The notes under the pieces are model-generated. The model ran no database searches and had not been told where the DNA came from. It saw only the letters and a list, made by a program, of their open reading frames with translations. Both the position numbers and the translations under genes were made by a program. From Amycolatopsis mediterranei (GTDB lineage: Bacteria > Actinomycetota > Actinomycetes > Mycobacteriales > Pseudonocardiaceae), in the NCBI RefSeq assembly GCF_026017845.1, contig NZ_CP100416.1, positions 510,972 through 574,971 on the forward strand: 64,000 bases of DNA. The letters are read 5' to 3'. Of this stretch, positions 19,455-27,324 are shown piece after piece; position 1 is the first letter of the stretch; every line of letters starts with the position of its first letter.

Positions 19455-21376
19455 TTCGCCGCCTCCGTAGCAACGCCGGTGATGATCTCCGAGAACAGGT
19501 TCTGCAGCTCTTCGGCCTTGAACGCCATTCCGGCGACCTTGGTGTGCGAGTGGATGTCCACCAGGTACTTCGCCCGCAGCAGCAGCGACAGCTGGCCGAG
19601 GTTCATCTCCGGCACCACGACCTTGTCGTAGCTGCGCAGGATGTCGCCCAGGTTGGCCGGCAGCGGGTTGAGGTGCCGCAGGTGCGCCTGCGCGATCGGC
19701 AGGCCGAGCTTGCGGACGCGGCGGCAGGCCGCGCCGATCGGGCCGAACGAGCTGCCCCAGCCGAGCGCGAGCACGCGGGCCTTGCCGCCGCTCGGGTCGT
19801 CGACCACGACGTCGGGGACGTCGATGCCGTCGATCTTCGCCTGCCGCAGCCGGACCATCTTGTCGTGGTTGGCCGGGTCGTAGGAGATGTGGCCGGTCTT
19901 GTCGGCCTTCTCCAGCCCGCCGATGCGGTGCTGCAGCCCCGGAGTGCCCGGCACCGCCCACGCGCGGGCGAGGGTCTCGGGGTCGCGGACGTACGGCCAG
20001 AACTCGCCGGAGTCGTTGTCCGCGTTGGGTTCGGTCGCGAACTCGACCCGCAGGTCCGGCAGCGTCTCCACGTCCGGGATCAGCCACGGCTCGGAACCGT
20101 TCGCGATCGCGCCGTCCGAGAGCAGCAGCACCGGGGTGCGGTACTTCAGCGCGATCCGGGTCGCCTCGACGGCCGCGTCGAAGCAGTCCGCGGGGGACAG
20201 CGGCGCGACGATCGGGACCGGCGACTCGCCGTTGCGGCCGAACATCGCCTGCAGCAGGTCGGCCTGCTCGGTCTTGGTCGGCAGCCCGGTGGACGGGCCA
20301 CCGCGCTGGACGTCGATGACGACCAGTGGCAGCTCCACCATCACGCCGAGGCCGACCGCTTCGGACTTCAGCGCGACACCCGGCCCGGACGTCGAGGTGA
20401 CGCCGAGCGCGCCGCCGTAGGACGCGCCGAGCGCGGCGCCGATGCCGGCGATCTCGTCCTCGGCCTGGAAGGTGATGATGCCGAAGTGCTTGTGCTTGGA
20501 CAGCTCGTGCAGGATGTCCGACGCCGGGGTGATCGGGTACGTGCCGAGCAGGATCTGCAGCCCGGAACGCTGCCCGGCGGCCACGATCCCGTAGGCCAGC
20601 GCGGTGTTGCCGGTGATCTGCCGGTAGGTGCCCCGGGTCAGCTTCGCCGGGGCGACCTGGAACGTCGTCGCGAACGATTCGGTGGTCTCGCCGTAGTTCC
20701 AGCCCGCGCGGAAGGCCAGGATGTTCGCCTCGGCGATGTCCGGCTTCTTCGCGAACTTCTCCCGCAGGAACCGCTCGGTGCCTTCGGTCGGGCGGTGGTA
20801 CATCCACGACAGCAGGCCGAGCGCGAACATGTTCTTGCAGCGTTCGGCGTCCTTCTTGCCGAGGCCGGTGTCCGCGAGCGCGCCCTGGGTCAGGGTCGAC
20901 ATGGCGACCCGGTGCACCTGGTACGCCTCGAGCGTGGCGTCCTCCAGCGGGTCGCTCGCGTAGCCGACCTTGGTGAGGTTCCGCTTGATGAAGTCGTCGG
21001 TGTTGAGGATGATCGTGCCGCCGTGCGGGACGTCGGCGAGGTTCGCCTTGAGCGCCGCCGGGTTCATCGCCACCAGCACGTCCGGCCGGTCGCCGGGGGT
21101 GAGGATGTCGTAGTCGGCGAAGTGCACCTGGAAGCTGGAGACGCCGGGAATGGTGCCCTGTGGCGCCCGGATCTCGGCGGGGAAGTTCGGCATCGTCGAC
21201 AGGTCGTTGCCGAACGCGGCGGCTTCGGACGTGAAGCGGTCGCCGGTCAGCTGCATGCCGTCACCGGAGTCGCCCGCGAACCGGATGACCACCCGGTCGA
21301 GCTTGCTGACCTCGGTCGGCCTGGTTGCGGCGAGCGAGCCGTGACCAGCGCCGTTGCCGTTCGCACTCGTGCTCAT
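19451..21376 (-). CDS. korA: 2-oxoacid:ferredoxin oxidoreductase alpha subunit (fused gamma-alpha)
   Basis: 641 aa. The N-terminal part (residues ~28-215, starting VVIRFAGDSGDGMQLTGD) is the gamma-type CoA/electron-transfer domain. The rest is the alpha pyrimidine-binding domain, with GSEPWLIPD and EDEIAGIGAALGASYGG. The gamma-alpha fusion is the usual actinobacterial form. First gene of a two-gene operon that ends at the 18.35-kb hairpin. The start ATG 21376 has only a weak ribosome site (GAGGGA about 13 bases upstream). The 259 bases before it hold no gene; I see short imperfect repeats near 21550-21580 only. Confidence 0.93.
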   Translation of the reverse strand: MSTSANGNGAGHGSLAATRPTEVSKLDRVVIRFAGDSGDGMQLTGDRFTSEAAAFGNDLSTMPNFPAEIRAPQGTIPGVSSFQVHFADYDILTPGDRPDVLVAMNPAALKANLADVPHGGTIILNTDDFIKRNLTKVGYASDPLEDATLEAYQVHRVAMSTLTQGALADTGLGKKDAERCKNMFALGLLSWMYHRPTEGTERFLREKFAKKPDIAEANILAFRAGWNYGETTESFATTFQVAPAKLTRGTYRQITGNTALAYGIVAAGQRSGLQILLGTYPITPASDILHELSKHKHFGIITFQAEDEIAGIGAALGASYGGALGVTSTSGPGVALKSEAVGLGVMVELPLVVIDVQRGGPSTGLPTKTEQADLLQAMFGRNGESPVPIVAPLSPADCFDAAVEATRIALKYRTPVLLLSDGAIANGSEPWLIPDVETLPDLRVEFATEPNADNDSGEFWPYVRDPETLARAWAVPGTPGLQHRIGGLEKADKTGHISYDPANHDKMVRLRQAKIDGIDVPDVVVDDPSGGKARVLALGWGSSFGPIGAACRRVRKLGLPIAQAHLRHLNPLPANLGDILRSYDKVVVPEMNLGQLSLLLRAKYLVDIHSHTKVAGMAFKAEELQNLFSEIITGVATEAAK

Positions 21377-21635
21377 GGGTCAGGGATTCCCTCTCTCCCG
21401 ACGGTACGGCTTCCGTTGGCCTGCCGGTGCCGCGGCTGCGTTCACCAGGTCTACTCCCGAGGTTAGCTCGCCCTCAACACCGATGTTGGTAGTGTCCCGG
21501 CTGTTGGGCGACCTCATCGATGCTCTTCAATGTCCCTTTTGCAGGTCGGTCAGATACCTGTAACTGATGGTAACGGGTAGCTGCTGCGCCGCGTTGTGAC
21601 GCGTGTCTCCCGGAGGGTAGAGCCCCCTTGTCGAG

Positions 21636-22400
21636 TCACGGCCGAGAACGGATCCGGTCCTGCAGCAGGGAAAGCCGCTGGGCGAACTCCGGTGACGCCA
21701 GCGAGGCCAGCTGCGGCCGGATCTCGACGTCGACGGCGGCACTGTGCTCGGCCAGGCTCGCGGTGGCGCGGAGACTGCGCTTGGTGGCGACCAGTGCTTC
21801 GCGCGGCGCGGCCACCGCGGGGTGAGCGAGCTCACGCGCCGCGGTCAGTAGTTCGTCATGGCCGCCGTCGACCACGCGCAGCGCCAGCCCGGCGCGCACC
21901 GCGGCTTCGGCGTCGAGCGGCTGCCCGAACAACGTCATGGCGGCGGCCTGCTGCGGGCCGGCGAGCCGCTGCGTCATCCAGGTCATCCCGCCGCCCGGGT
22001 GCAGCCCGAGCTCGAGGAACCGGGCGACGAACTTCGCCCGCGGCCCGGCCAGCCGGACGTCGGCGGCGAGGGCGAGGTTCAGCCCGGCCCCGACGGCGGC
22101 ACCTCCGACCGCGGCGATGGTCGGCAGCTCGCACCGCGCGACGGCGAGGAAGCCTTCGTAGATGGCCCGCAAGCCGGGCTCGTCGGCCGCGGCGAGCGCG
22201 GACAGGTCGGCGCCGGCGCAGAAGACGGGCGGCGTCCCGGTGACCACGACGGCGTGCACGGACTCGTCCCGCTCCGCGGCCTCGACGGCGGCGGCGAGCT
22301 GCGCGGAGAGGTCGAGCGTCAGCGCGTTCCGGCTGGCGGGCGCGTCGACGGTCAGCAGGGCGACGCCGCCGGAGTGCTCGCTGACGATGCGGTCGGTCAT
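21636..22400 (-). CDS. Enoyl-CoA hydratase/isomerase (crotonase) family protein lacking both usual Glu residues
   Basis: 254 aa crotonase fold. Oxyanion-hole segments are visible: CAGADLSAL near residue 61 and [17 protein letters not shown] near 98-114. In classic enoyl-CoA hydratases two Glu residues add water. By position they are Asn108 (GAGLN in place of GGGCE) and Phe128 (FVARF in place of FGQPE) here, so ordinary hydration seems unlikely. The [11 protein letters not shown] segment recalls PaaG-like isomerases, which use other acids. The protein is most likely a CoA-ester isomerase, hydrolase or degenerate member; the substrate is unknown. ATG 22400 is the first start of the conserved domain. 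Confidence 0.8.
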   Translation of the reverse strand: MTDRIVSEHSGGVALLTVDAPASRNALTLDLSAQLAAAVEAAERDESVHAVVVTGTPPVFCAGADLSALAAADEPGLRAIYEGFLAVARCELPTIAAVGGAAVGAGLNLALAADVRLAGPRAKFVARFLELGLHPGGGMTWMTQRLAGPQQAAAMTLFGQPLDAEAAVRAGLALRVVDGGHDELLTAARELAHPAVAAPREALVATKRSLRATASLAEHSAAVDVEIRPQLASLASPEFAQRLSLLQDRIRSRP

Positions 22401-22452
22401 GGGCCCAGGGTGGCACGGCCCGGTGCGGGTGGACGCAGGGGGAGCGGGCGCG

Positions 22453-22652
22453 CCTCCGGCCCCCGTTGACCAGCGTATCGGCGGGGGCCGACAGTTTCGC
22501 GGCCCCGGTTCGCGCCCATCCACAGAGCCTCGGCTGTGTGGATTAGCCCCCGTCCACAGAGCCGGGGCTGTGTGGACTATCCGTGCACGCTGCGGGCTCG
22601 AGCGCCCGGATTGTCGGTCCCCGCCGATACGCTGGAGACCGGGGGGCGGAGG
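22453..22652. repeat. Nested ~200-bp inverted-repeat element with two inner palindromes
   Basis: The outer arms are 22453-22493 and 22612-22652. They are inverted copies of 41 bp that match at about 36 positions, including a core CCAGCGTATCGGCGGGG. Between them are two near-identical palindromes, 22519-22542 and 22553-22576, each built on TCCACAGAGCC and GGCTGTGTGGA. The element fills most of the 287-base space between the crotonase-fold gene and the Lrp gene and encodes no convincing protein. It could be a MITE- or REPIN-like element or a strong termination structure for the Lrp gene. See findings. Confidence 0.75.
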
Positions 22653-22687
22653 CCCGCCTCGTCCCGCCGCGGCCACCCGCCGCGCGC

Positions 22688-23143
22688 TCACTGCTCCGGC
22701 GTCGGCGGCCGTTCCAGCAGCCGCGAGAGCACCACCGTCGACACCGTCCGGTCCACGATCTCGAGCCCGCGCAGCCGCTCCAGCGCCGTCTCCAGGTGGT
22801 GGATGTCCGCCGCCCGCAGGTGCACGATCGCGTCCGCCGCGCCCGACACCGTGTACGCCGCCACCACCTCCGGAAGCGGCTCCAGCCGCGCGCGGATCCG
22901 GGCCGGCGTGATGTTGCCCTGGCACGTGACCTCGACGAACGCCTCGGTTCCCCAGCCCAGCGCCTCCGGGTCGACCACCGCGGTGAAGCCCCGCAGGATG
23001 CCCGTTTCGAGGAGCCGGTCCACCCGCCGTTTCACCGCCGGCGCCGACAGGCCGACCACCTTGCCGATCTCCGCGTAGCTCGAGCGCGCGTTCGCCACTA
23101 GACACGAAACGATTCGCTGGTCGATGGTGTTCACACGCAACAT
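22688..23143 (-). CDS. Lrp/AsnC family transcriptional regulator
   Basis: 151 aa. An N-terminal winged helix ([20 protein letters not shown] and the recognition helix around [12 protein letters not shown]) is followed by a C-terminal RAM ligand domain (residues ~70-145). The feast/famine architecture and length are typical. It is divergent from ddaH across 64 bases. In mycobacteria a similar AsnC-type gene sits beside an arginine-family amidinohydrolase and ornithine aminotransferase, so regulation of ddaH in response to an amino acid is the obvious hypothesis. The GTG four codons downstream (VNTIDQ) is an alternative start. Confidence 0.88.
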   Translation of the reverse strand: MLRVNTIDQRIVSCLVANARSSYAEIGKVVGLSAPAVKRRVDRLLETGILRGFTAVVDPEALGWGTEAFVEVTCQGNITPARIRARLEPLPEVVAAYTVSGAADAIVHLRAADIHHLETALERLRGLEIVDRTVSTVVLSRLLERPPTPEQ

Positions 23144-23185
23144 CTAGCACAGATACGCGCAGCGAACAGAGATTGATTGCGATTT

Positions 23186-23195
23186 AGGTGCACCT
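23186..23195. promoter_or_regulatory. Palindrome in the Lrp-ddaH divergent promoter region
   Basis: AGGTGCACCT is a perfect 10-bp palindrome, 13 bases before the ddaH ATG and 43 bases from the Lrp start. It could be an operator for the Lrp-type regulator. It does not match a full 19-bp IdeR/DtxR iron box. Confidence 0.3.
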
Positions 23196-23207
23196 TACCC
23201 TGCAATC

Positions 23208-24053
23208 ATGCAGGGATCACTGGCCACCCGCGTACCGACCACCCGCCGATACCTGATGTGCCCGCCGCGCTTCTTCGCGGTGGACTACGTGATCAACCCC
23301 TGGATGGACCCGACCCAGCCGGTCAGCGCCGACGTCGCCGTCGCGCAGTGGACCGAGCTGCGCGACACCTACCGCCGCCTCGGCCACACCGTCGAGGAGA
23401 TCGAGCCCCAGCCCGGCCTGCCCGACATGGTCTTCGCCGCGAACTCCGGCACCGTCGTCGACGGCCGGGTGCTCGGCTCGCGGTTCCGCGCCCCGCAGCG
23501 CGCCGCCGAGGCCGAGCACTTCCGCCGCTGGTTCGTCGAACACGGCTACCGCGACATCACCATGCCGGAGAAGATCAACGAGGCCGAAGGCGACTTCGCC
23601 TGGACCGGCGCCGTGCTGCTCGCCGGCACCGGCTTCCGCACCGACCCGGCCGCGCACGCCGAGGCGCAGGAGGTCCTCGGCGTCCCGGTCGTCTCGCTGC
23701 AGCTGGTCGACCCGCGTTACTACCACCTCGACACGGCGCTGTTCGTGCTCGCCGAGGCGACGGACTCGACGCGCGCGCAGATCGTCTACTACCCCGAGGC
23801 CTTCTCCGCCGGCTCGCGCCGCGTGCTGGAGCGGGTGTTCCCGGACGCGGTGCTCGCCACCAAGGAAGACGCAGAGTGCTTCGGCCTCAACGGCGTCTCC
23901 GACGGCCGCAATGTCGTCCTCCCGGTGGAGGCCACTCGTTTGGGTGAACTTCTCTCGGCGCGGGGGTATGAGCCGGTCTACGTCGACATCTCTGAGCTGC
24001 GGAAAGCCGGCGGCGGCCCGAAGTGCTGCACGCTCGAGATTCGCAAAGGCTAA
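23208..24053 (+). CDS. ddaH: Dimethylargininase / arginine-family amidinohydrolase
   Basis: 281 aa, member of the pentein (amidinotransferase) fold. Members hydrolyse N-omega-methylated arginines to citrulline and methylamines, or act on arginine-like substrates. Catalytic candidates are visible: His173 in YYHLDTALF, the nucleophile Cys273 or Cys274 in GGGPKCCTLE near the C-terminus, and substrate-binding acids in PDMVFAANSG (Asp73) and EGDF. Length fits the bacterial family. Divergent from an Lrp/AsnC gene, which suggests amino-acid-responsive control. No ornithine aminotransferase follows, unlike the mycobacterial arrangement. Confidence 0.85.
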   Translation: MQGSLATRVPTTRRYLMCPPRFFAVDYVINPWMDPTQPVSADVAVAQWTELRDTYRRLGHTVEEIEPQPGLPDMVFAANSGTVVDGRVLGSRFRAPQRAAEAEHFRRWFVEHGYRDITMPEKINEAEGDFAWTGAVLLAGTGFRTDPAAHAEAQEVLGVPVVSLQLVDPRYYHLDTALFVLAEATDSTRAQIVYYPEAFSAGSRRVLERVFPDAVLATKEDAECFGLNGVSDGRNVVLPVEATRLGELLSARGYEPVYVDISELRKAGGGPKCCTLEIRKG

Positions 24054-24134
24054 ATAACGGCAAAAATGTGTAACTCACCCGTTTGCCATCGCGATTAATC
24101 GAAGTAACAAATCGACTACTCGCGGTGGCAGGCG

Positions 24135-24791
24135 GTGGGAGTGGTGACGGTGATCCTCGCCGTGCACGGGGTGGGCCGGCCGGCGCGCCAGCTGGACCCC
24201 GGTGAAGACGAGCGCTGGCTGACCGTGGCGCAGTTCGAGCGCGTCCTCGACGTCGCCGCGGATCGCGAAGACGTCCGCCTCACCTTCGACGACGGCAACG
24301 AATCCGACGTCGAGATCGTGCTGCCGCGGCTGGCCGACCGCGGCCTGACGGCGGAGTTCTTCCCCCTCGCCGGCCGGCTCGGGCAGCGCGGCTACCTCGA
24401 TCGCGACGGGCTGCGCGAGCTCGCCCGCGCCGGGATGGAGATCGGCTCGCACGGCTGGGAACCCCGCGACTGGCGGCGGCTCGACGACCGGCACGCCGAC
24501 CGCGAGCTGAAGGACGCGCCGAAGCTGCTCGGCGACCTGTGCGGCCGGCCGGTGCGGCGGTACTCGCTGCCGTTCGGCGCCTACGACCGGCGCGTGCTCG
24601 CGCGGCTGCGGCAGGCGGGCGCCACCCGCGTGTACTCGAGCGACGGCGGGGAGGCTCGCCGGGACGGCTGGCTGCAGGCGCGCACCGAGCTCCCGCACGA
24701 CCTCGACGGCGACTGGCTCGACGGCGTGCTCGCCGGGTCGCGGCGGGCCGCGCACTGGGCGAACCGCTTCTTTCGCCGCGCTCTCCGTTAG
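24135..24791 (+). CDS. Polysaccharide deacetylase family protein with incomplete metal site
   Basis: 218 aa, no signal peptide. The NodB-type domain has LTFDDGN (Asp52, Asp53) and the motif-2 segment EIGSHGWEPRDW (His106). Metal-dependent deacetylases need two His four apart in motif 2 (SHxxxH); the second position here is Pro110. The RxPYG-like motif is LPFGAYD. Activity may therefore be altered or lost. Start: GTG 24135 begins the longest sensible reading; GTG 24141 or 24144 would give better ribosome-site spacing from GGTGGGAG. A polymer or glycan substrate is unknown. The neighbouring chitosanase makes an amino-sugar polymer plausible. Confidence 0.75.
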   Translation: MGVVTVILAVHGVGRPARQLDPGEDERWLTVAQFERVLDVAADREDVRLTFDDGNESDVEIVLPRLADRGLTAEFFPLAGRLGQRGYLDRDGLRELARAGMEIGSHGWEPRDWRRLDDRHADRELKDAPKLLGDLCGRPVRRYSLPFGAYDRRVLARLRQAGATRVYSSDGGEARRDGWLQARTELPHDLDGDWLDGVLAGSRRAAHWANRFFRRALR

Positions 24792-24895
24792 GGCGCGGTC
24801 CGGCATCGCATCGGGTGACCGGTCTCGTCGCGGCGCGGTCCGTCCGTTGGCGCGTCGGGCGAGCCGTCTCTTCGCCGCGCCGTCCGTTAGGCCGC
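24759..24895. repeat. Decayed tandem duplication at the 3' end of the deacetylase gene
   Basis: 24759-24796 and 24859-24895 share the frame GCGAxCCG...CGCCGCGC..TCCGTTAGG at roughly 80 percent identity, 100 bases apart; GCGCGGTCC also recurs between them. The second copy lies in the 320-base gap 24792-25111, which otherwise holds no gene. The right end of that gap carries the chitosanase promoter and operator. Confidence 0.55.
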
Positions 24896-25033
24896 ATTCG
24901 CCGGCTCCGGGCCGCCCGGCGGCGTCCCGGCGAACGGGACACCGCGCGGAACCGGTATCGCGCGCTTCGAAGCGATGAGCAGCCTTTTCGTCAACTCCGG
25001 CCATCTGATGGGAAATTCCCGGACCCGGGGGTC

Positions 25034-25062
25034 TTGAACGCGCCCGCGCCGGGGTGCATCCT
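25034..25062 (+). promoter_or_regulatory. Putative promoter of the chitosanase gene
   Basis: TTGAAC (25034-25039), a 17-base spacer, and CATCCT (25057-25062) resemble a housekeeping-sigma -35/-10 pair. The expected transcript start, near 25069, is just before the palindrome at 25077. Confidence 0.45.
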
Positions 25063-25076
25063 GGTGCCCCGCCGCC

Positions 25077-25095
25077 GTAAGGAAAGTTTCCTAAC
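25077..25095. promoter_or_regulatory. Palindromic operator-like site upstream of the chitosanase gene
   Basis: GTAAGGAAAGTTTCCTAAC is a 19-bp palindrome about G25086, with eight of nine pairs matching and a perfect AGGAAA/TTTCCT core. Placed just after the predicted transcript start and 17 bases before the start codon, it would suit a repressor. AGGAAAGTTTCCT-like sites are known ahead of secreted polysaccharide hydrolases in Streptomyces-type bacteria, and chitosanase control by a ROK-family repressor (CsnR) has been described in Kitasatospora. Whether the same regulator acts here is inference. Confidence 0.6.
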
Positions 25096-25111
25096 TAAGG
25101 GAGCCCCAGCA

Positions 25112-25807
25112 ATGCGGAAACTGATCCTGCTCGCGACCCTCGCGCTGGCGTCGGCCGTGATGCCGTCGGCCCTCGCGTCGGCGTCGCCGGCCCCGGCCGC
25201 CCAGCCGGCCACCGCCGAAGCCGCCCCCACCGCGGCCCAGCTGCTCGCCAAGACTTCCGGCTGCAAGCAGATCTCGAACGGCAAGTACAAGACGGACGAA
25301 GACGTATCGAGCAAAACGGTCGCGATCTGCGACGCCAACGGCGCGGTCTTCTGGAAAGCCGACATGGACATCGACTGCGACGGCCAGCGCACCTCGCAGT
25401 GCAACGAGAACACCGACTGCTGCTACCAGGACGACACGGCGTTCCACCAGTCCGACGGCAAGCCGCTCAACGCCGCGAAGCTGCCCTACATCGTCGTGCC
25501 GAGCTCCAGCAGCATCTGGAAGTACTCCTCCTCCGGCCTCAAGGGCGGCGGCTCCTGCGCGGTGATCTACAACGGCAAGGTCGAGTATGCGGTCATCGGG
25601 GACACCGGGCCGACGCAGATCATCGGCGAAGCCTCCTACGCGACGGCGAAGGACCTCGGCATCAACCCCGACCCGTCCAACGGCGGCACCGACTCCGGCG
25701 TCACCTACATCTGCTTCAAGAACTCGACCGTCTCGCCGATCGAAAACCACTCCAACGCGGTGAGCAAGGGCCAGAGCCTGGCCACCACCTTCGTGAACAA
25801 CAACTGA
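25112..25807 (+). CDS. Secreted glycoside hydrolase family 75 chitosanase
   Basis: 231 aa. MRK plus a hydrophobic stretch ending in ASA (residues ~1-25) is a Sec signal peptide, followed by an Ala/Pro linker and a compact GH75 domain from residue ~48. Candidate catalytic acids are Asp164 in VIGDTGP and Glu173 in IIGEAS, nine apart like the pair established in fungal GH75 chitosanases; DMDIDCDG (84-91) is another family signature. It should endo-hydrolyse partly deacetylated chitosan outside the cell. ATG 25112 follows AAGGGAG. Monocistronic: its own operator-like palindrome lies upstream and a hairpin downstream. Confidence 0.88.
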   Translation: MRKLILLATLALASAVMPSALASASPAPAAQPATAEAAPTAAQLLAKTSGCKQISNGKYKTDEDVSSKTVAICDANGAVFWKADMDIDCDGQRTSQCNENTDCCYQDDTAFHQSDGKPLNAAKLPYIVVPSSSSIWKYSSSGLKGGGSCAVIYNGKVEYAVIGDTGPTQIIGEASYATAKDLGINPDPSNGGTDSGVTYICFKNSTVSPIENHSNAVSKGQSLATTFVNNN

Positions 25808-25823
25808 CACCTATTTTCCACCC

Positions 25824-25860
25824 GGCGGCGAATCGTGGTCCCCGGCCACGGTCCGCCGCC
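25824..25860 (+). terminator. Hairpin terminator after the chitosanase gene
   Basis: The outer stem GGCGGCG/CGCCGCC encloses an internal loop and an inner stem CGTGG/CCACG, starting 17 bases after the stop. The rest of the 206-base gap to the next gene shows only the GGAGG ribosome site at its right end. Confidence 0.6.
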
Positions 25861-26013
25861 GGTCCGCGTACCGGATCGAGACCCGATTCCCACTCGGATC
25901 CCTTGCGTCTCACCGCAGTCTCACGCCGTCCCCCGTTCGCCGACCCCGCGGTAACGATCCAGGGGCGCCCGCCGACCAACTTGAGGGTCGCGCGGAATAG
26001 CGGAGGTTTTGGC

Positions 26014-27324
26014 GTGAAGATCAGTGTCTTCGGGCTCGGTTACGTGGGCTGTGTCTCCGCCGCGTGCCTGGCGGGGCAGGGACACCGGGTGGTCGGCGTG
26101 GACGTCAACCCGGTGAAGATCGACCTCATCACGCAGGGCAACGCCCCGGTGGTCGAGGAGCGGATCGGCGAGCTGACCGCCGAGGTCGTCGCGAGCGGCG
26201 CGCTGAGAGCCACGACCGACGTCGCCGAAGCGGTCGCCGACAGCGAAATTTCGCTGGTCTGCGTCGGCACGCCGTCGGCGTCGAACGGCAGCCTCTCGAC
26301 GGTCTACCTCGAGCGCGTCGCCGAGGAAATCGGCGAGGCGATCGCGAACAAGAGCGAACGGCACACCGTCGTCTTCCGCAGCACGATGCTGCCCGGCACC
26401 TGCCTGGACCTGCTGGTCCCGATCCTCGAGAAGGCCTCGGGCCGCACGGCCGGCGTCGACTTCGGCGTCGCGGTGAACCCGGAGTTCCTGCGCGAGGGCA
26501 CCAGCGTCCGCGACTTCTTCGACCCGCCGAAGACGGTGATCGGCGAGATCGACGAGGCCAGCGGCGACGCCGTCGCGGCGTTGTACGAGGGCCTGCCCGG
26601 CCCCGTTTTCCGGGTGCCGATCCCGGTCGCGGAAATGACGAAGTACGCCGACAACTCCTTCCACGGCCTGAAGATCGGCTTCGCGAACGAGCTCGGTTCG
26701 GTCTGCCGCGCGCTCGGCCTCGACTCGCACCAGGTGATCGACGTCTTCCTCGCCGACACCAAGCTCAACATCAGCCCGGCCTACCTCAAGCCCGGCTTCG
26801 CCTTCGGCGGCTCGTGCCTGCCGAAGGACCTGCGCGGGCTCGTCTACGCCGCACACCGCGCCGACGTCAGCGTGCCGATCCTCTCGCACGTCCTGGCGTC
26901 GAACGCCGAGCACCTGCAGCGGGCGTTCGACCTGGTCGCGCGGACGGGCAAGCGCAAGGTCGGGCTGTTCGGGCTGTCGTTCAAGCCGGGCACCGACGAC
27001 CTGCGCGAGTCGCCCCTGGTCGAGCTGGCCGAGAAGCTGCTCGGCAAGGGCTACGACCTGAAGATCTACGACGCCAACGTCAGCCTCTCGCGCCTGATGG
27101 GTGCCAACCGCGAGTACATCGAGGGCCGGCTGCCACACCTCGGCCAGCTGCTCGCCGGCACCGTCGAAGAAGTCATGGACCACGCCGAAGTCCTGCTCGT
27201 CGGCACCAAGGACCCGGACGTGCTGGCGGCCCTGCCGCACGGACGGGAGATCGTCGACCTCGTCCGCCTGCCCGACGCCGCCGAGCGTCGCCTTGAAGAG
27301 GGATACGCCGGCCTTGCCTGGTAA
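26014..27324 (+). CDS. Nucleotide-sugar 6-dehydrogenase, closest in pattern to GDP-mannose 6-dehydrogenase (AlgD)
   Basis: 436 aa. It oxidises a nucleoside-diphosphate hexose to the uronate with two NAD+. N-terminal Rossmann motif GLGYVG (residues 7-12), SERHTVVFRSTMLPGT, and the active-site loop FGGSCLPKDLR with catalytic Cys near residue 268 are all present. Several blocks (the SERHTVV segment, GTDDLRESPLVELAEKLLGK, GANREYIEG) recall Pseudomonas AlgD more than UDP-glucose dehydrogenases, so GDP-mannuronate is a possible product, but UDP-glucuronate cannot be excluded. GTG 26014 follows GGAGG. First gene of the plus-strand polysaccharide operon; it should supply the uronic acid for the polymer. 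Confidence 0.88.
   Translation: MKISVFGLGYVGCVSAACLAGQGHRVVGVDVNPVKIDLITQGNAPVVEERIGELTAEVVASGALRATTDVAEAVADSEISLVCVGTPSASNGSLSTVYLERVAEEIGEAIANKSERHTVVFRSTMLPGTCLDLLVPILEKASGRTAGVDFGVAVNPEFLREGTSVRDFFDPPKTVIGEIDEASGDAVAALYEGLPGPVFRVPIPVAEMTKYADNSFHGLKIGFANELGSVCRALGLDSHQVIDVFLADTKLNISPAYLKPGFAFGGSCLPKDLRGLVYAAHRADVSVPILSHVLASNAEHLQRAFDLVARTGKRKVGLFGLSFKPGTDDLRESPLVELAEKLLGKGYDLKIYDANVSLSRLMGANREYIEGRLPHLGQLLAGTVEEVMDHAEVLLVGTKDPDVLAALPHGREIVDLVRLPDAAERRLEEGYAGLAW

Noticed and set aside
23184..23197. IdeR/DtxR iron box upstream of ddaH
   Set aside because: TTAGGTGCACCTTA has only a 10-bp palindrome and lacks the full 19-bp pattern; no iron genes are nearby.
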